64,000 nucleotides of DNA from an uncultured Oscillospiraceae bacterium (GTDB lineage Bacteria; Bacillota; Clostridia; Oscillospirales; Oscillospiraceae). The stretch covers positions 62,001-126,000 of the forward strand of contig CALWXC010000039.1 in the NCBI GenBank assembly GCA_944385415.1. The letters run 5' to 3'. Shown piece after piece: positions 51,468-60,472 of the stretch. Below the pieces are notes generated by a model. It was not told where the DNA came from. It saw only the letters and a program-made list of their open reading frames with translations, and did no database searches. The position numbers and the translations under genes were made by a program. Position 1 is the stretch's first letter; each line of letters begins with the position of its first letter.

Positions 51468-51808
51468 CTGTCGTTCCCTCCTAATAGTTTTGTGATAATC
51501 TCCTTGGCCCATTGCCACTGGGCCAGAGCCTCATCGTACTGCGCCCGTCCCTGGGGCGTGATGCGGTAATATTTACGCCGCCCGCCCTGGGACTCGTCGC
51601 CCCAGTAGCTTTCAATACTGCCCTGTTTCTCCAATCGCTTGAGACTGGTGTACAGAGACGGTTCTTTTAACTCATACTGTCCGTCACTGAGTGTCAGCAC
51701 CTGTTTCATCAGGCCATAGCCATAGTGGTCGCCGTCCCGCAGAATGCGCAGCAGGATGGCATCGATATGGCCGCGAATCAGATCGCTGTGGATGGTTTGC
51801 TCTTCCAT
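51464..51808 (-). CDS. PadR-family transcriptional regulator
   Basis: 114 aa winged helix: LRGHIDAILLRILRDGDHYGYGL-type start, YELKEPSLYTSLKRLEKQGSI recognition region and GGRRKYYRITPQG wing. ATG at 51808 follows GAGGTG by 6 bases; a GTG three codons earlier overlaps the site. First gene of a probable five-gene regulatory operon (PadR, permease-prefix, DUF4825, regulator, kinase), with a palindrome in its own promoter. Confidence 0.93.
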   Translation of the reverse strand: MEEQTIHSDLIRGHIDAILLRILRDGDHYGYGLMKQVLTLSDGQYELKEPSLYTSLKRLEKQGSIESYWGDESQGGRRKYYRITPQGRAQYDEALAQWQWAKEIITKLLGGNDR

Positions 51809-51827
51809 GGGCTTCACCTCTGGTCAC

Positions 51828-51856
51828 AGTATACGCCATAGTACTATGTGTATCAA
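51828..51856 (-). promoter_or_regulatory. padR promoter with palindromic operator
   Basis: On the minus strand TTGATA (51851-51856), 17 bases, TATACT (51828-51833). A perfect 12-base palindrome CATAGTACTATG (51837-51848) fills the spacer. Confidence 0.7.
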
Positions 51857-51890
51857 TGTATTTTGTATCAGATAACAATTCACCCTAATA

Positions 51891-51941
51891 TAATCTACAT
51901 CTGTATTTTATCTTGACAAATGTAGATTACAGGAGTACAAT
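51891..51941 (+). promoter_or_regulatory. tetR promoter with flanking inverted repeat
   Basis: TTGACA (51913-51918), 17 bases, TACAAT (51936-51941). A 10-bp inverted repeat TAATCTACAT (51891-51900) and ATGTAGATTA (51920-51929) brackets the -35 box, a likely TetR operator for autoregulation. Confidence 0.7.
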
Positions 51942-51970
51942 AGGAGCACAAAGTCCAAGGAGGAATGGCT

Positions 51971-52549
51971 ATGATATCCCAGGAACATCTGGACCTGCGG
52001 CAGCGAAAGACCCGAAGGCAGCTGACGGAAGCCCTGTCCCAGCTGTTGGAGGAACGGCCCTTTGCCGACATCTCTGTGGTGGATTTGTGCGAACGGGCTA
52101 TGGTCCACCGGACCACTTTTTATTCCCACTTCAACGATAAACAGGAATTGCTGCTCTATTTATTGGAACAGCTGGAGCAGGAATGTGTAGAAACCTGCTT
52201 GCCCCAGGAGGGTGCTGCCAATCCCAGGCAGTACTGTCTGGAGGCCGCAGAACAGGCGCTGGCCTTTTTTTACCGCCGGAGGTCCCTATATCGGGCCTGT
52301 TTGGCTGCCGGAGTGCAGACAAAGGCGCATATTCTGGAGGACAGTGTGGCCGAGGAGCTTCGGGACCGGCTCAGCAAGCCCCCGTTTGACGGTCATCTGT
52401 ACGGCAGAGACCCGGAGATTGCCGCCCGTTTTTATGTGGGCGCCATGCTGTCGGTCATTCGCTGGTGGCTGACGGAATCCCATCCCCTGCCCCAAGAAGA
52501 ACTGTTACGCAATGTGGCCCGGCTGCTGCCGGAGTTTTCCGGAGAGTGA
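51971..52549 (+). CDS. TetR/AcrR-family transcriptional regulator
   Basis: 192 aa. Helix-turn-helix ADISVVDLCERAMVHRTTFYSHFNDKQELL near the start, and a C-terminal ligand-binding region containing IRWWLTESHPLPQEEL as in TetR_C_7/8-type Firmicutes members. ATG at 51971 has AAGGAGG 7 bases upstream; an ATG at 51965 is too close to that site. It leads an operon with the MMPL exporter (4-base gap). Confidence 0.93.
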   Translation: MISQEHLDLRQRKTRRQLTEALSQLLEERPFADISVVDLCERAMVHRTTFYSHFNDKQELLLYLLEQLEQECVETCLPQEGAANPRQYCLEAAEQALAFFYRRRSLYRACLAAGVQTKAHILEDSVAEELRDRLSKPPFDGHLYGRDPEIAARFYVGAMLSVIRWWLTESHPLPQEELLRNVARLLPEFSGE

Positions 52550-52553
52550 AACC

Positions 52554-55013
52554 ATGCAGCGTGAAAAAAACTCCGAAACGTTTATGACCAAACTGGCCCG
52601 CTTTATCGTGGACAAACGAAAGGCATTCTACCTGATTTTTATTGCCGCCTTTCTGTTCAGTGCCGCATCGGTAAATAAAGTGCAGGTCAACAACGACATC
52701 ACCAGCTATTTGCCCAGTGAAACTGAGACGCGCCGGGGCCTGACCATTATGGACCAGGAATTTATCACCCTGGGCAGCGCCAATATCATGGTGTCCAACA
52801 TCACCTATGAAACAGCGGAGGCCCTTTCTGAGGAGATTGCCGCCGTTCCCGGTGTATCCGGTGTGGAATTTGACGACACCAAGGAGCATTATCACGATGC
52901 CGCCGCCCTGTTCACGGTCTCTTTTGAGGGTGAGGAACAGGCACCGGAGACGGTAGAAGCGCTGGAGCGGGTGGAGCTGTTGCTGGACGGCTACGACTAC
53001 TATCCCTCCACCACGGTAGGCCGTGACGCTTCCGCCAGTCTTCAAAAGGAAATGACGGTGATTCTGGCCATTGCTGCCGTCGTCATTGTGGTAGTTCTGC
53101 TCTTTACCTCCAAAAGCTATCTGGAGGTACCGGTGTATCTCATCGTCTTTGCAACGGCTGCCGTACTGAACATGGGCACCAATTACTGGTTTGGTACCAT
53201 TTCCTTTATCACCAACGCCATTGCAATCGTGTTGCAGTTGGCCTTGGCTATTGACTACGCCATTATCTTCTGTCACCGGTACATGGAGGAACGGGACAAC
53301 GGTCTGGACGCACGGGAAGCGGATATTTCCGCCCTGTCCAAAGCCATCGTGGAGATTTCTTCCTCCAGTTTGACCACTATCTCCGGCCTGGTAGCCCTGA
53401 TGCTGATGCAGCTGCGCATCGGTTTCGATATGGGCATCGTGTTGGCCAAGGGTATCGTCATCAGTATGCTCTGTGTCTTCCTGCTGATGCCGGGTCTGCT
53501 GATGCTGTTCCATAACGCCATTGAAAAAACGCGGCACAAGAATCTGGTTCCCCATATCTCCTGGCTGGGCAAAGGCGTGGTAAAGCTGCGCTTTATCCTG
53601 CCGCCCATCTTCCTGGGCGTTTTGGTGGTGGGCGCAGTTTTGTCGGGGCGCTGTGACTATGTATTCGACGCCAATGACACGGATTTTGACAACAAGCCCG
53701 CCTGGCGGATTGCCGATGAAAAGGTCACAGAGACATTTGGGCAGAAAAATACCATCGCCATGTTGGTGCCCCGAGGCGATTACGACAAAGAGGGCGCCAT
53801 TCTCCGGCAGGTGGAATCTTTGGAACCGGTGACCCAGGTCACGGGTCTTGCCAATATCGAAGTGGAGGACGGCCGCATGCTCACCGACACCATGAATCCC
53901 CGGCAGTTTGCCGAGCTGGCCGGTGTGGATGTGGAGTTGGCCCGGCTGCTCTATCAGGCCTACGGTCTCAGCGTGGAAGAATACGGCGCTATTTTCCAGG
54001 AACCGGACGAATACGCTGTTCCCCTGCTGGATATCTTTGAATTTCTGGTGGAGCAAATCGACAAGGGCGTTGTCACCCTGGACGAAGAGCAAGCCGAAAA
54101 AGTGGACGATCTGCGGGAGCAGTTGGACATGGGCATTGAACAGCTGCGGGGTGAAATCTGGTCCCGTCTTGTCTTTGTGGCGGATACGCCCACCGAGGGA
54201 GCCGAAACCTATGACCTGTTGGACGAGATTCGCGCCATCGGTCAGACGTATTACGGCGACAACGTGATTCTGGTGGGCAATTCCACCAACGCCTTCGATC
54301 TCTCCAGCTCTTTCTCCCAGGACAACGCCAAAATCAGCATTTTGACGGCGCTGTTTGTCATGGTCATTCTGCTGTTTACCTTCAAATCGGCAGGATTGCC
54401 CCTGCTGTTGGTTTTGACCATTCAAGGCTCCATCTGGATCAACTTTTCGTTCCCGGTATTGCAGGGAACCAATCTGTTCTTCCTCAGTTATCTGGTGGTC
54501 AGCTCCATTCAGATGGGCGCCACCATCGACTATGCCATCGTCATCACCAATCGGTATCTGGAACTGAAAACCGTAATGGAACGAAAGCAGGCCATCATTG
54601 AAGCCCTGGACCAGAGCTTCCCCACCATATTGACCTCGGGCAGCATCATGGCGGTGGCTGGTTTCCTCATCGGCGGTATCTCCACCGATGCCACCATCGG
54701 CTCTGTGGGCTTGACACTGGGCCGTGGTACCGTCGCCTCCATTATTCTGGTTATGACAGTGCTGCCCCAGCTGCTGCTGTTGGGTGACAGTCTCATTGAG
54801 CGAACGGCCATTACCCTTAACCGCGACAGAAAGCAGCGGTTCAATCGTGGCACCATGCGTTTGGACGGCCATATTCGCGGCCATGTAGCCGGCTTCATTG
54901 ACGGCGAATTTAAAGGTGTGGTCCACGGCAGCATCGACGCACTGGTGGAGAGCAAGTATCAGGTCCCGCAGGAATTGGACGAGGCCGACGAGGAGGAGGC
55001 GGAAAGCATATGA
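52554..55013 (+). CDS. MMPL/RND-superfamily exporter
   Basis: 819 aa, two-half RND layout: first helix (24-44), outside domain, helix bundle (about 170-340, ALAIDYAIIFCHRYMEER), second outside domain (about 365-590), second bundle (about 600-745, GATIDYAIVITNRYLELK). The Asp in each ATIDYA/ALAIDYA motif is the usual proton-relay position. MMPL proteins move lipids or lipid-like compounds to the surface. The soluble tail (about 760-819) is unusual in sequence. GGAGAG 7 bases upstream. Confidence 0.93.
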   Translation: MQREKNSETFMTKLARFIVDKRKAFYLIFIAAFLFSAASVNKVQVNNDITSYLPSETETRRGLTIMDQEFITLGSANIMVSNITYETAEALSEEIAAVPGVSGVEFDDTKEHYHDAAALFTVSFEGEEQAPETVEALERVELLLDGYDYYPSTTVGRDASASLQKEMTVILAIAAVVIVVVLLFTSKSYLEVPVYLIVFATAAVLNMGTNYWFGTISFITNAIAIVLQLALAIDYAIIFCHRYMEERDNGLDAREADISALSKAIVEISSSSLTTISGLVALMLMQLRIGFDMGIVLAKGIVISMLCVFLLMPGLLMLFHNAIEKTRHKNLVPHISWLGKGVVKLRFILPPIFLGVLVVGAVLSGRCDYVFDANDTDFDNKPAWRIADEKVTETFGQKNTIAMLVPRGDYDKEGAILRQVESLEPVTQVTGLANIEVEDGRMLTDTMNPRQFAELAGVDVELARLLYQAYGLSVEEYGAIFQEPDEYAVPLLDIFEFLVEQIDKGVVTLDEEQAEKVDDLREQLDMGIEQLRGEIWSRLVFVADTPTEGAETYDLLDEIRAIGQTYYGDNVILVGNSTNAFDLSSSFSQDNAKISILTALFVMVILLFTFKSAGLPLLLVLTIQGSIWINFSFPVLQGTNLFFLSYLVVSSIQMGATIDYAIVITNRYLELKTVMERKQAIIEALDQSFPTILTSGSIMAVAGFLIGGISTDATIGSVGLTLGRGTVASIILVMTVLPQLLLLGDSLIERTAITLNRDRKQRFNRGTMRLDGHIRGHVAGFIDGEFKGVVHGSIDALVESKYQVPQELDEADEEEAESI

Positions 55014-58000
55014 AAACACACAAGCAATTCTTTCGGCGGCTGTGCGCCTCTCTGGCGGCTGCTGCGGTAGTACTGTCCTTGCTGCCTCCGGTGTCGGCAG
55101 CCAACAGCATTTCCATTGCCTCCCTGGAGGACTGGAAAGCATTCACTGACCGCTGTGTCCGGGACACCTATTCCCAGGGATTGACGGTGGAACTGACAGC
55201 GGATTTAGATTTTACAGACCATACCGTGGAGCCGGTACCCATCTTCCAGGGTACCTTCCATGGAAATGGCCACACCATCACCGGCTGGAGCTATACGGAG
55301 AAAGGCTCCACCGTAGGATTGTTCCGTACAGTGACTGCCACTGCTGTGGTGGATGGTTTGACACTGGATGCCACTGTTGACCCCGGCGGCACCGCCTCCA
55401 CCGTAGGGCTGCTCTGCGGCGATAATTCCGGCATCCTGCAAAACTGCACGGTGCGTGGTACCTTGTCGGCCCAGACGGACGTCGGCGGTATCGCCGGCTG
55501 TAACGAGGAATCGGGCCAAATTATCAACTGTATCAGCCATGCCCATGTGACCGCTGTCACCAACGGCGGCGGCATTGTCGGCAACAACCTGGGTACCGTG
55601 TCGGGCTGCATCAATACGGGCATTCTCAACGATGACCCGGACCAGACGATTCCCACCAGCATTGGCGGCATTGCCGGGCTGTCCCGCGGCACCCTGACCG
55701 GCTGTAGCAACCAAGGCGCTGTGGGCTACGACCACCTGGGCTACAACATGGGCGGTATCGTGGGCCTGCAATCCGGAACTGTTCTGGACTGCACCAACAG
55801 CGGGACCATTCGCGGCCGTAAGGACGTGGGCGGCATCGTGGGCCAATTTGAGCCCAGCACCCATGTGACCTATGGTCCCTCCCCTGTTGATCAGCTCAAT
55901 GATACGCTGTCGGGGCTCATGACGGAGATGACTGCACTCACTGACCGGCTCTACGCCATTTCCTCCAGCAGCGTGGACGACGTCCAGATCATCCACGACG
56001 CGCTGGCCGAAATTCAGGAGCAGGCGCATTCCGCCGGTTCGGAAAGTCTGGAGAATGTGCAGGAGCTTTCCGATCAGCTCCATATCCACGCAACAGCCAT
56101 CAGTGATGCCATCACCCAGGGCCGAACCGTCATGGATGCGTTCCATTCCACTGCCCATCAGGATTTTGAGGACCTGCTGGACGCCTCTGATATGTTTTCC
56201 GATGCTCTCCATGCTATGGCTGATCAGCTGGATGAGGGACTGCGCGATACGCTGCATGCAGCTGACAGCGCATCATCGGATATTCATCGCCAGGTGCAGT
56301 CCATCCAATCTGCCATAAATCAAATGGACTGGGAACTAACGGAACTGCATAATTACGTGGAGACCGTGATCTCCCTGCTCAATAGCGGTGATCTGCTGGG
56401 AGCACTGACCACTCCGCTGCCGGACATGAACCCCAGAGGAAACCTCAATGCCATTGGTACAGCTCTGGTCAATATCGGCTCCAGTCTGGACACGCTGACC
56501 AGCCAGTGGAGCACAATCTACAACCATACTTCCGACCAAATGGAGCAGGAGCGGGAGCAGGCCCAACAGGCTGCGGAACAGATTCGGAATACGGCAGGCC
56601 ATCTCAATGATGCCGCCTATGCCATGACCCAATCCCTCTCCAGCGTGACGGAGCAGCTGCAAACCAACTACGACGCCATTCGGGAGCTAGTGAAGACTCA
56701 TACTGACAGTCTCAACCAAACCGCCCAGGAGACCGGCGACGCCATCAACGACCAGCTGGATATCCTGTCGGATCAGGTGCAGCAGATGACCGACAAGGCA
56801 GCAGCAGACAATGATCTGCTGCACGAGACGACCACAGCCTTGCTGGACCAAATGGATCAGGTACGCCAGGCCATTTACGATATGGTTCGGGAGCCGGAAT
56901 TGACCGTGGAAGAGCTTACCGACATCACGGAGGGGCCAGGCCTGCTCTCCGGCTGTGCCGTCACCGGCGATGTCTACGGCGACAGCAACACCGGCGGACT
57001 GGTCGGCGTTGTCTCCACGGAACTGGGCGACGACCCAGAGGCCACCTTCTCCATGGAGGACATGGAATTGCTGTCCGATGTGTACGCAACGCTGCGAGCC
57101 GTCATCCGTGACAGTCGCTTTGACGGCACAGTTACCGTACGCAACGACTGTGGTGGCGGCATCGTGGGCCGCAGCGAGTCCGGCGCTATTGTCAACTGTG
57201 TAGCCCGCGGCACCGTGGAAACCGGTACCGACTATTGCGGCGGCATAGCCGGACGCACCGAAGGCATCGTCTCCAACTGCGCCGCCCTGGTGGATTTGAC
57301 CGGCGGCAGCTGGGTAGGCGGCATCACCGGTTTGGGCGCGGATATCAGCGGCTGCCGCGCCATGGTGCGGGACAAGGGCGACGGCGAATACCGCGGCGCC
57401 ATTGCCGGTCAAAGTGATGGTGAACTGACAGACAACCGTTATTTGATGGAAGACCTTCCCGGACTGGACGGCGTGGACTATGCAGACCGGGCTGAAGGTC
57501 TGGACTTTGCATCCTTTTCCCAGCTCTCCGGCGTTCCTGCCGATTTTCTGACCTTTTCCTATCGCTATGTGGTGGACGGTGAAACCATTGCAGAGATTCC
57601 GTTCTCCTACGGCGGCGATTTGGACGAGAGCAAGATTCCCACTGTTCCACAGCACGACGGAGTCTATGGCCAATGGCCGGAATGCCCCACTGAACAGTTG
57701 ACCCGTTCCATGGTGCTGGAGGCTCAGTTCACAGCGCCTACCACTGCTCTGTCCAGCGGCGGCGCCATTCCGGCGCTTCTGGTACAGGGGGACTTTGGCC
57801 CCGATGTATCGTTGCGCGTAACAGAGGAACCGCTGGACGGAGCGCCCACCGGAGCAGTGGCCGCCTATGGCTACACCATAGAAAATTTCTCTGGAGATGC
57901 GGTAACCTTGCGTCTGCGGGCGGCTGACTGCTCTCATCCGACGGTTTACCTCTGGCAGGATGGCCAGTGGCAGCCGGTGGATACCGAGACGGACGGCTCC

Positions 58001-58153
58001 TATCTCCTGTGTACCGCACCAGCCAACGGCAAGATTCTGCTGACGGACAATCCCCCGGTATGGCCCATCCCGGCCGCCATCGGCGGTGTGGTTGTGATCG
58101 CCGCCGTCGTTTTGCTGCTGGTCCATCATCGGAAACGGGCCCGGTCCGCTTGA
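55010..58153 (+). CDS. Large GLUG-repeat surface protein with coiled coil
   Basis: 1047 aa. Signal peptide (1-31), GLUG-type repeats (about 70-290, patterns like GGIVGLQSGTVLDCTNSG), long helical coiled region (about 300-625, with repeated QxxxDxLxx heptads), second GLUG block (about 635-810, GGIVGRSESGAIVNCVARG), beta domain (about 880-1010) and a C-terminal helix with RKRARSA tail. It overlaps the MMPL gene by 4 bases, so the two are made together. The design resembles YhgE/Pip-like proteins that pair with exporters. May extend through the wall as a conduit or adhesin; function unknown. Confidence 0.82.
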   Translation: MKTHKQFFRRLCASLAAAAVVLSLLPPVSAANSISIASLEDWKAFTDRCVRDTYSQGLTVELTADLDFTDHTVEPVPIFQGTFHGNGHTITGWSYTEKGSTVGLFRTVTATAVVDGLTLDATVDPGGTASTVGLLCGDNSGILQNCTVRGTLSAQTDVGGIAGCNEESGQIINCISHAHVTAVTNGGGIVGNNLGTVSGCINTGILNDDPDQTIPTSIGGIAGLSRGTLTGCSNQGAVGYDHLGYNMGGIVGLQSGTVLDCTNSGTIRGRKDVGGIVGQFEPSTHVTYGPSPVDQLNDTLSGLMTEMTALTDRLYAISSSSVDDVQIIHDALAEIQEQAHSAGSESLENVQELSDQLHIHATAISDAITQGRTVMDAFHSTAHQDFEDLLDASDMFSDALHAMADQLDEGLRDTLHAADSASSDIHRQVQSIQSAINQMDWELTELHNYVETVISLLNSGDLLGALTTPLPDMNPRGNLNAIGTALVNIGSSLDTLTSQWSTIYNHTSDQMEQEREQAQQAAEQIRNTAGHLNDAAYAMTQSLSSVTEQLQTNYDAIRELVKTHTDSLNQTAQETGDAINDQLDILSDQVQQMTDKAAADNDLLHETTTALLDQMDQVRQAIYDMVREPELTVEELTDITEGPGLLSGCAVTGDVYGDSNTGGLVGVVSTELGDDPEATFSMEDMELLSDVYATLRAVIRDSRFDGTVTVRNDCGGGIVGRSESGAIVNCVARGTVETGTDYCGGIAGRTEGIVSNCAALVDLTGGSWVGGITGLGADISGCRAMVRDKGDGEYRGAIAGQSDGELTDNRYLMEDLPGLDGVDYADRAEGLDFASFSQLSGVPADFLTFSYRYVVDGETIAEIPFSYGGDLDESKIPTVPQHDGVYGQWPECPTEQLTRSMVLEAQFTAPTTALSSGGAIPALLVQGDFGPDVSLRVTEEPLDGAPTGAVAAYGYTIENFSGDAVTLRLRAADCSHPTVYLWQDGQWQPVDTETDGSYLLCTAPANGKILLTDNPPVWPIPAAIGGVVVIAAVVLLLVHHRKRARSA

Positions 58154-58236
58154 ACCAAAGATGGATTTTTTTCGACGGTTGTGATATGATCGACCCATAC
58201 TCCGGCATCAGTCCGGAAACCATGGGAGGAATGATC

Positions 58237-58704
58237 GTGTCCATTGAACGAGTGATCGCATATTTTCAGCAATTCGGCATGGCGGACCGGATTTTGCAGC
58301 TGGATGCATCCAGCGCCACCGTTGCGTTGGCCGCGGAGGCGCTGCATTGTGAACCCTGCCGCATTGCCAAAACCCTGTCTTTTGCCGTCCACGACGATGC
58401 TGTTTTGATCGTCGCTGCTGGTGACGCCCGCATTGATAACGCCAAATACAAGGCCAAATTCGGCGTCAAGGCAAAAATGCTTTCGCCGGAAGAAGCGGCG
58501 CAGCGCATTGGCCATGCGGTAGGCGGTGTGTGTCCATTTGCCGTCAACGACGGTGTCACCGTCTATCTGGACAAATCCCTTCAGCGGTTTGACACGGTCT
58601 TTCCCGCCTGCGGCAGCAGCAACAGTGCCATTGAATTGACTCTGGCGGAGCTGGAGCAATACTCCAACTCCGCCAGATGGGTGGACGTTTGTAAAGATTG
58701 GTGA
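58237..58704 (+). CDS. YbaK/EbsC-family aminoacyl-tRNA deacylase-like protein
   Basis: 155 aa. YbaK fold with CEPCRIAKTLSFAV, GDARIDNAKYKAKFG and AVGGVCPFAV motifs. Relatives remove Cys or other wrong amino acids from tRNA-Pro. GTG at 58237 has GGGAGGA 6 bases upstream; the ATG at 58231 is only one base from it. The promoter upstream is weak. Confidence 0.9.
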   Translation: MSIERVIAYFQQFGMADRILQLDASSATVALAAEALHCEPCRIAKTLSFAVHDDAVLIVAAGDARIDNAKYKAKFGVKAKMLSPEEAAQRIGHAVGGVCPFAVNDGVTVYLDKSLQRFDTVFPACGSSNSAIELTLAELEQYSNSARWVDVCKDW

Positions 58705-58740
58705 CCGCATTTGCGGCAACACAGGAAAGGAGCCTATTGC

Positions 58741-59280
58741 ATGGACCAAGCAAACGCACAAGCGCTGTGGCAGCGGGCCATTGATTTTCATGGCCACACC
58801 TGCCCCGGCATTGCCATCGGTTACCGGGCCGCTGTTTATGCCATGGAGCTGTTGGAGCTGGAATTTTCCGACGATGAACAGGTGGTCTGCATTACGGAAA
58901 ACGACGCCTGTGGTGTGGACGCCATTCAGTCCATTCTGGGCTGTTCCGTCGGCAAGGGCAATTTGTTGTTCCACTTACGGGGAAAACAGGCATTCTCCTT
59001 CTACCGGCGCTCTACGGGCCAATCGGTACGGCTGGTGCTCAATCCCCGCCCTCGGGGTCTGAGCCGAGAGGACTCCCTCCGCTGGATTCTGGAAAAGCCC
59101 GCCGCGGAACTATTCGCAGTCAAAAAGCCCACCATTGCGCTGCCGGAATCCGCCCGGCTTTTCGATTCCTACGTCTGCGATTGCTGCGGCGAAGTCACCG
59201 GCGCCAACTGGATTCGCTTGTCCGGTGACAAAAAGCTGTGTCTCGATTGCTATTCCACTTATGACCGATTCAACGTATAA
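58741..59280 (+). CDS. FmdE-family protein with C-terminal zinc ribbon
   Basis: 179 aa. The start DFHGHTCPGIAIGYRAAVYAM, then ENDACGVDAIQSILGCSVGKGN, is the FmdE signature; the end YVCDCCGEVTGANWI ... LCLDC is a four-cysteine ribbon. Related to subunit E of formylmethanofuran dehydrogenase, but found in many anaerobes lacking that pathway. A metal- or molybdo/tungsto-enzyme role is possible. AAAGGAG 8 bases before the ATG. Confidence 0.88.
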   Translation: MDQANAQALWQRAIDFHGHTCPGIAIGYRAAVYAMELLELEFSDDEQVVCITENDACGVDAIQSILGCSVGKGNLLFHLRGKQAFSFYRRSTGQSVRLVLNPRPRGLSREDSLRWILEKPAAELFAVKKPTIALPESARLFDSYVCDCCGEVTGANWIRLSGDKKLCLDCYSTYDRFNV

Positions 59281-59284
59281 AAGA

Positions 59285-59318
59285 CAGGGAGCAGAAGCCT
59301 TGCGGTTTCTGCTCCCTG
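59285..59318. terminator. Terminator between fmdE-like and glycosyltransferase genes
   Basis: 12-bp stem CAGGGAGCAGAA (59285-59296) with 59307-59318, 10-base loop; convergent genes on either side. Confidence 0.7.
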
Positions 59319-59323
59319 GTGCT

Positions 59324-60472
59324 TTATAAAATTTTCATATTCTGCAGTATGGATTCCATCTGTGCCACTCGGGCATCCCAGGAGCTTTGGCGTCCGGCTT
59401 CCATGCGGGCGTTCACTCGTTCGGGAGTCGTGTCCTCGATGGCTTGTGCACAGCAATCAATAAACTCCTCCGGCGTTCGGGCTACCTGCATGATGGATTC
59501 ATATTGCAGCACCTGGTCCGGCTGCGGCGTGGAGACAATGGGCTTTCCTGTGGCCAGATACTCATAGAACTTCAACGGGCTCACATCCTTGCTCAGATCG
59601 CCGGATGCAAACAGATTCAAACACACATCAAAGGCCGCCAGATAGTCCGGCAGCTGTTCATGGGGTTTCAGGCCCAGGAAATAGACGTTTGGCAACGCCC
59701 GTAGGGCCGACAAGTCCACACCGGGCTTTTCCTTGCCGATAAAGACGAAATTCCACTGAGGACGGGCCTTGGCTGCATGGACCACCCAGCCATATTCAAT
59801 GCAGCTTTGCAGCGCACCGACGAATCCCAGAATGGGCCCTTCCAGCGTTTGAAGTTCCTGGGGTACAGGCCGGGGTTCGGCAGCTTTGCAGAACAGCTCA
59901 AAGTTGGCGCCGTTGGGAATAAATGTGGCCTTGGAATTGGCGGCTTTCAGCCGCTGGCACAGGCTGTCGGCTGTGGCAAAGACCATATCACTCTTGGCAG
60001 CCAGGTCCATTTCCATTTGGTCCACCAGTTGAGGATTCATCAAGCCGCCATAGGCCGAATGGCGGTCCACGCAGTCATAGACCAAGGCACTGTGGGGCAC
60101 ATGGTCCACCAAATCAGCACAAACCGGTGAATACGTCCACAGAACAGGCTTTTCAAACCCGTGGTACTTCATCACTTTGCGGACATAGGCAGCCATTCGC
60201 TTTTGATTCAGCCGATTAATCCAGCGATACTTATTGAAAAAGGGCAGCACCGGCGGCAGTGCATAAACCGTAATATGGTCCGTCACCTTTTCACCGGGCT
60301 TTCGGTAGGCCTTACAGTGGGCCAGGGCGCTGCGGTCCTTGATGGGTGCGATGATGGACACCGACGGGTCGAAATACAACACCTCCGCGTCATGCAGGCG
60401 GCTCATGACCTGCTGCTTTCTTGTGGGAATGGGATACCACGGCGACGTGGCCAGACAGACGATTTGTTTCAT
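59324..60472 (-). CDS. Glycosyltransferase, GT-B fold (group 1/4-like)
   Basis: 382 aa. The amino-terminal half lacks the usual GG start but has DCVDRHSAYGG; the C-terminal half has ILGFVGALQSCIEYG, FIGKEKPGVDLSALRALPNV, LGLKPHEQLPDYLAAFDVCL and DVSPLKFYEYLATGKPIVST, which is the nucleotide-sugar site. Similar to TuaH-type transferases. Overlaps the csaB fusion by 4 bases (ATGA) with GGAGG upstream, so both act on one surface glycan. Confidence 0.88.
   Translation of the reverse strand: MKQIVCLATSPWYPIPTRKQQVMSRLHDAEVLYFDPSVSIIAPIKDRSALAHCKAYRKPGEKVTDHITVYALPPVLPFFNKYRWINRLNQKRMAAYVRKVMKYHGFEKPVLWTYSPVCADLVDHVPHSALVYDCVDRHSAYGGLMNPQLVDQMEMDLAAKSDMVFATADSLCQRLKAANSKATFIPNGANFELFCKAAEPRPVPQELQTLEGPILGFVGALQSCIEYGWVVHAAKARPQWNFVFIGKEKPGVDLSALRALPNVYFLGLKPHEQLPDYLAAFDVCLNLFASGDLSKDVSPLKFYEYLATGKPIVSTPQPDQVLQYESIMQVARTPEEFIDCCAQAIEDTTPERVNARMEAGRQSSWDARVAQMESILQNMKIL

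Noticed and set aside
52455..55142. Very long open frame (about 895 codons) on the minus strand across the MMPL exporter gene
   Set aside because: It is an antisense shadow produced by high GC and codon bias; its product is His/Gln/Gly-rich with no domain, while the plus strand has a complete RND exporter with a ribosome site.
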